From NCBI GenBank assembly GCA_016716505.1, contig JADJWF010000011.1:310001-374000 (forward strand): DNA of 64,000 nucleotides, read 5' to 3'. Both the position numbers and the translations under genes were made by a program. Positions 62,970-64,000 of the stretch are shown piece after piece. Below the pieces are notes generated by a model. The model was given only the letters and a program-made list of their open reading frames with translations. It had not been told where the DNA came from and searched no databases. Position 1 is the stretch's first letter; the number at the start of each line of letters is the position of its first letter. The DNA is from Verrucomicrobiota bacterium. GTDB taxonomy: Bacteria; Verrucomicrobiota; Verrucomicrobiia; Limisphaerales; J093.

Positions 62970-64000
62970 CTACCGGTCCGGATCGTAATTCAACCACGGC
63001 CCCAGCCAGCGCTCGGTCTCCGCCACGGTCTGACCTTTGCGCGCCGCGTAGTCCTCAATCTGGTCGCGGCCCAGCTTGCCAACGGCGAAGTATTTCGCTT
63101 CGGGATGCGCGAAGTAGAAGCCGCTCACGCTGCTGCCGGGCCACATCGCGCAGCTCTCGGTCAACTTGATGCCGGTGTGGCGCTCGACATCGAGCAACTG
63201 CCAAAGGGTGCGTTTCTCCGTGTGGTCCGGGCACGCCGGGTAGCCGGGCGCGGGCCGGATGCCGCGATACTTCTCTTCAATCAGGTCGGCGGGGGTGAGG
63301 TTCTCGCCGCGCCCGTAACCGAGTTCGAAACGGACTTCCTTGTGCAGCCACTCGGCAAACGCTTCGGCCAGCCGATCCGCCAGCGCCTCGGCCATGATCG
63401 CGCCGTAATCATCGTGCTCGGCCTTGAAGCGCAGGACGAGCTCGTCGAGGCCGTGGCCGGTGGTGACGGCGAAGGCGCCGAAGTAGTCGGGAATCGGAGG
63501 TTTGAGATTTGAGATTTGAGATTCGCGGGGCGCGAGGTAGTCGGCGAGGCAGAGGTTGGATTTGCCGTCCTCTTTCACGAATTGCTGGCGGAGGAAGTGG
63601 AAGCGGGTCAAGACCTCGGCGCGACTGGCGTCGGTGTAAAGCTCGACGTCGTCGCCGACGCGGTTGGCCGGGAACAGCCCATAGACGCCGTGCGGCGTGA
63701 GGAGCCTGCCGGTGACGATTTTCTCGAGCAACCGCTGGGCGTCGGCGAAGAGCTTGCGGGCTTCCTCGCCGTGTTTGTCGTGCTGAAGGATTGCCGGATA
63801 AACCCCGCGCAGTTCCCAGGTGTGGAAAAACGGCGACCAGTCAATGAAGGGGACTAGCAGTTCAAGCGACGGGTTAGTCGAGGCCAGACCGGTGAACTCC
63901 GGCTTTGGCAAATCGTCGTAGCTGAGCTTCGGCGCGTTGGCGCGGGCCTGCTCCAAGGTCAGGAGCTGCTGCTGCTGGCCGGTGTGCTGGGCGCGGAGCT
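62970..64000 (-). CDS. metH: methionine synthase, C-terminal activation domain (partial)
   Basis: The 3' end of cobalamin-dependent methionine synthase; the gene continues past the window edge. The last ~340 residues are the AdoMet-binding activation domain: EFTGLASTNPSLELLVPFID, FFHTWELRGVYPAIL, AFAVTTGHGLDELVLRFKAE, DRLAEAFAEWLHKEVR and the hallmark RGIRPAPGYPACPDHTEKRT, then PGSSVSGFYFAHPEAKYF. The residues before the first in-window Met (ending QQQQLLTLEQARANAPKL) also match MetH, so the coding extends upstream. A short insertion of about seven residues (ESQISNLK) from a heptamer repeat lies before IPDYFGAF. Confidence 0.95.
   Translation of the reverse strand, partial: LRAQHTGQQQQLLTLEQARANAPKLSYDDLPKPEFTGLASTNPSLELLVPFIDWSPFFHTWELRGVYPAILQHDKHGEEARKLFADAQRLLEKIVTGRLLTPHGVYGLFPANRVGDDVELYTDASRAEVLTRFHFLRQQFVKEDGKSNLCLADYLAPRESQISNLKPPIPDYFGAFAVTTGHGLDELVLRFKAEHDDYGAIMAEALADRLAEAFAEWLHKEVRFELGYGRGENLTPADLIEEKYRGIRPAPGYPACPDHTEKRTLWQLLDVERHTGIKLTESCAMWPGSSVSGFYFAHPEAKYFAVGKLGRDQIEDYAARKGQTVAETERWLGPWLNYDPDR
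63501..63521. repeat. in-frame TTTGAGA heptamer repeat inside metH
   Basis: Three tandem copies of TTTGAGA (plus strand), 21 bp in all, encode part of ESQISNLK in the activation domain. Family members lack these residues between the LADxxAP block and the next helix. Three copies of seven bases keep the reading frame. Confidence 0.8.

Overview
The window is high-GC bacterial DNA that most likely comes from a Verrucomicrobiota genome of the Limisphaerales/Pedosphaera type. The evidence is the mix of families: paired cytochrome/PSD1 and DUF1501 proteins, a DUF1800/DUF1501 pair, many Tat-exported Gfo/Idh/MocA and sugar-isomerase-like proteins, a TIGR04073-type exosortase-associated lipoprotein, autotransporter-strand-repeat remnants and a REP-associated transposase. 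Most start codons lack a recognisable Shine-Dalgarno sequence. No rRNA, CRISPR array, prophage or classical insertion sequence was seen.

Layout. 1-3.4 kb: an exported isomerase-like protein, tRNA-Met(CAT), then a branched-chain amino-acid unit of a candidate attenuator with a Val/Leu-rich leader peptide, ilvH and ilvC. 3.5-16.1 kb, all minus strand: two consecutive PSD1-DUF1501 pairs. The upstream pair is split by a 3.1-kb element made of a RAYT (Y1 HUH) transposase between two arrays of a 123-bp double-hairpin repeat. 16.3-19 kb: a two-HMA-domain exported metal-binding protein and a type IIA topoisomerase B subunit broken by a frameshift. 19-28.4 kb: a large GH5-like glycosidase, an exported FAD oxidoreductase, a U32 peptidase-family protein, a small lipoprotein and ispE. 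28.6-35.7 kb: a frameshifted DUF1800 gene, its DUF1501 partner and a large M14 metallopeptidase. 36.1-42.8 kb: three exported minus-strand proteins (SASA esterase, DUF6288/HEAT-like protein, unknown protein) bracketed by two decayed autotransporter-repeat fragments. 42.9-52.9 kb: largely housekeeping genes (polyprenyl synthase, ECF sigma/anti-sigma, YggS, UreF-like protein, CtpA-type protease, TsaD, YqgE) plus a Gfo/Idh protein and a sialidase-like protein. 53.1-64 kb: a 1293-residue exported carbohydrate-binding protein, a pseudopilin-like gene heading a run with a zinc-ribbon membrane protein, a ceramidase and an isomerase, then another Gfo/Idh protein and the 3' end of metH.

The gene set suggests a heterotroph that degrades complex carbohydrate: glycosidase, SASA esterase, sialidase-like, CBM6-like, PA14-like, FAD oxidoreductase, dehydrogenase and isomerase proteins are nearly all exported, many by Tat. 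The most unusual features are the RAYT/123-bp-repeat element, whose transposase reading frame runs through eight repeat units and ends in an ATGA overlap with the next gene, and the putative ilv attenuator. Four apparent single-base frameshifts (ilvH, the topoisomerase gene, and two in the DUF1800 gene, one in a C8 run) could be residual assembly errors and should be checked before any pseudogene is inferred.
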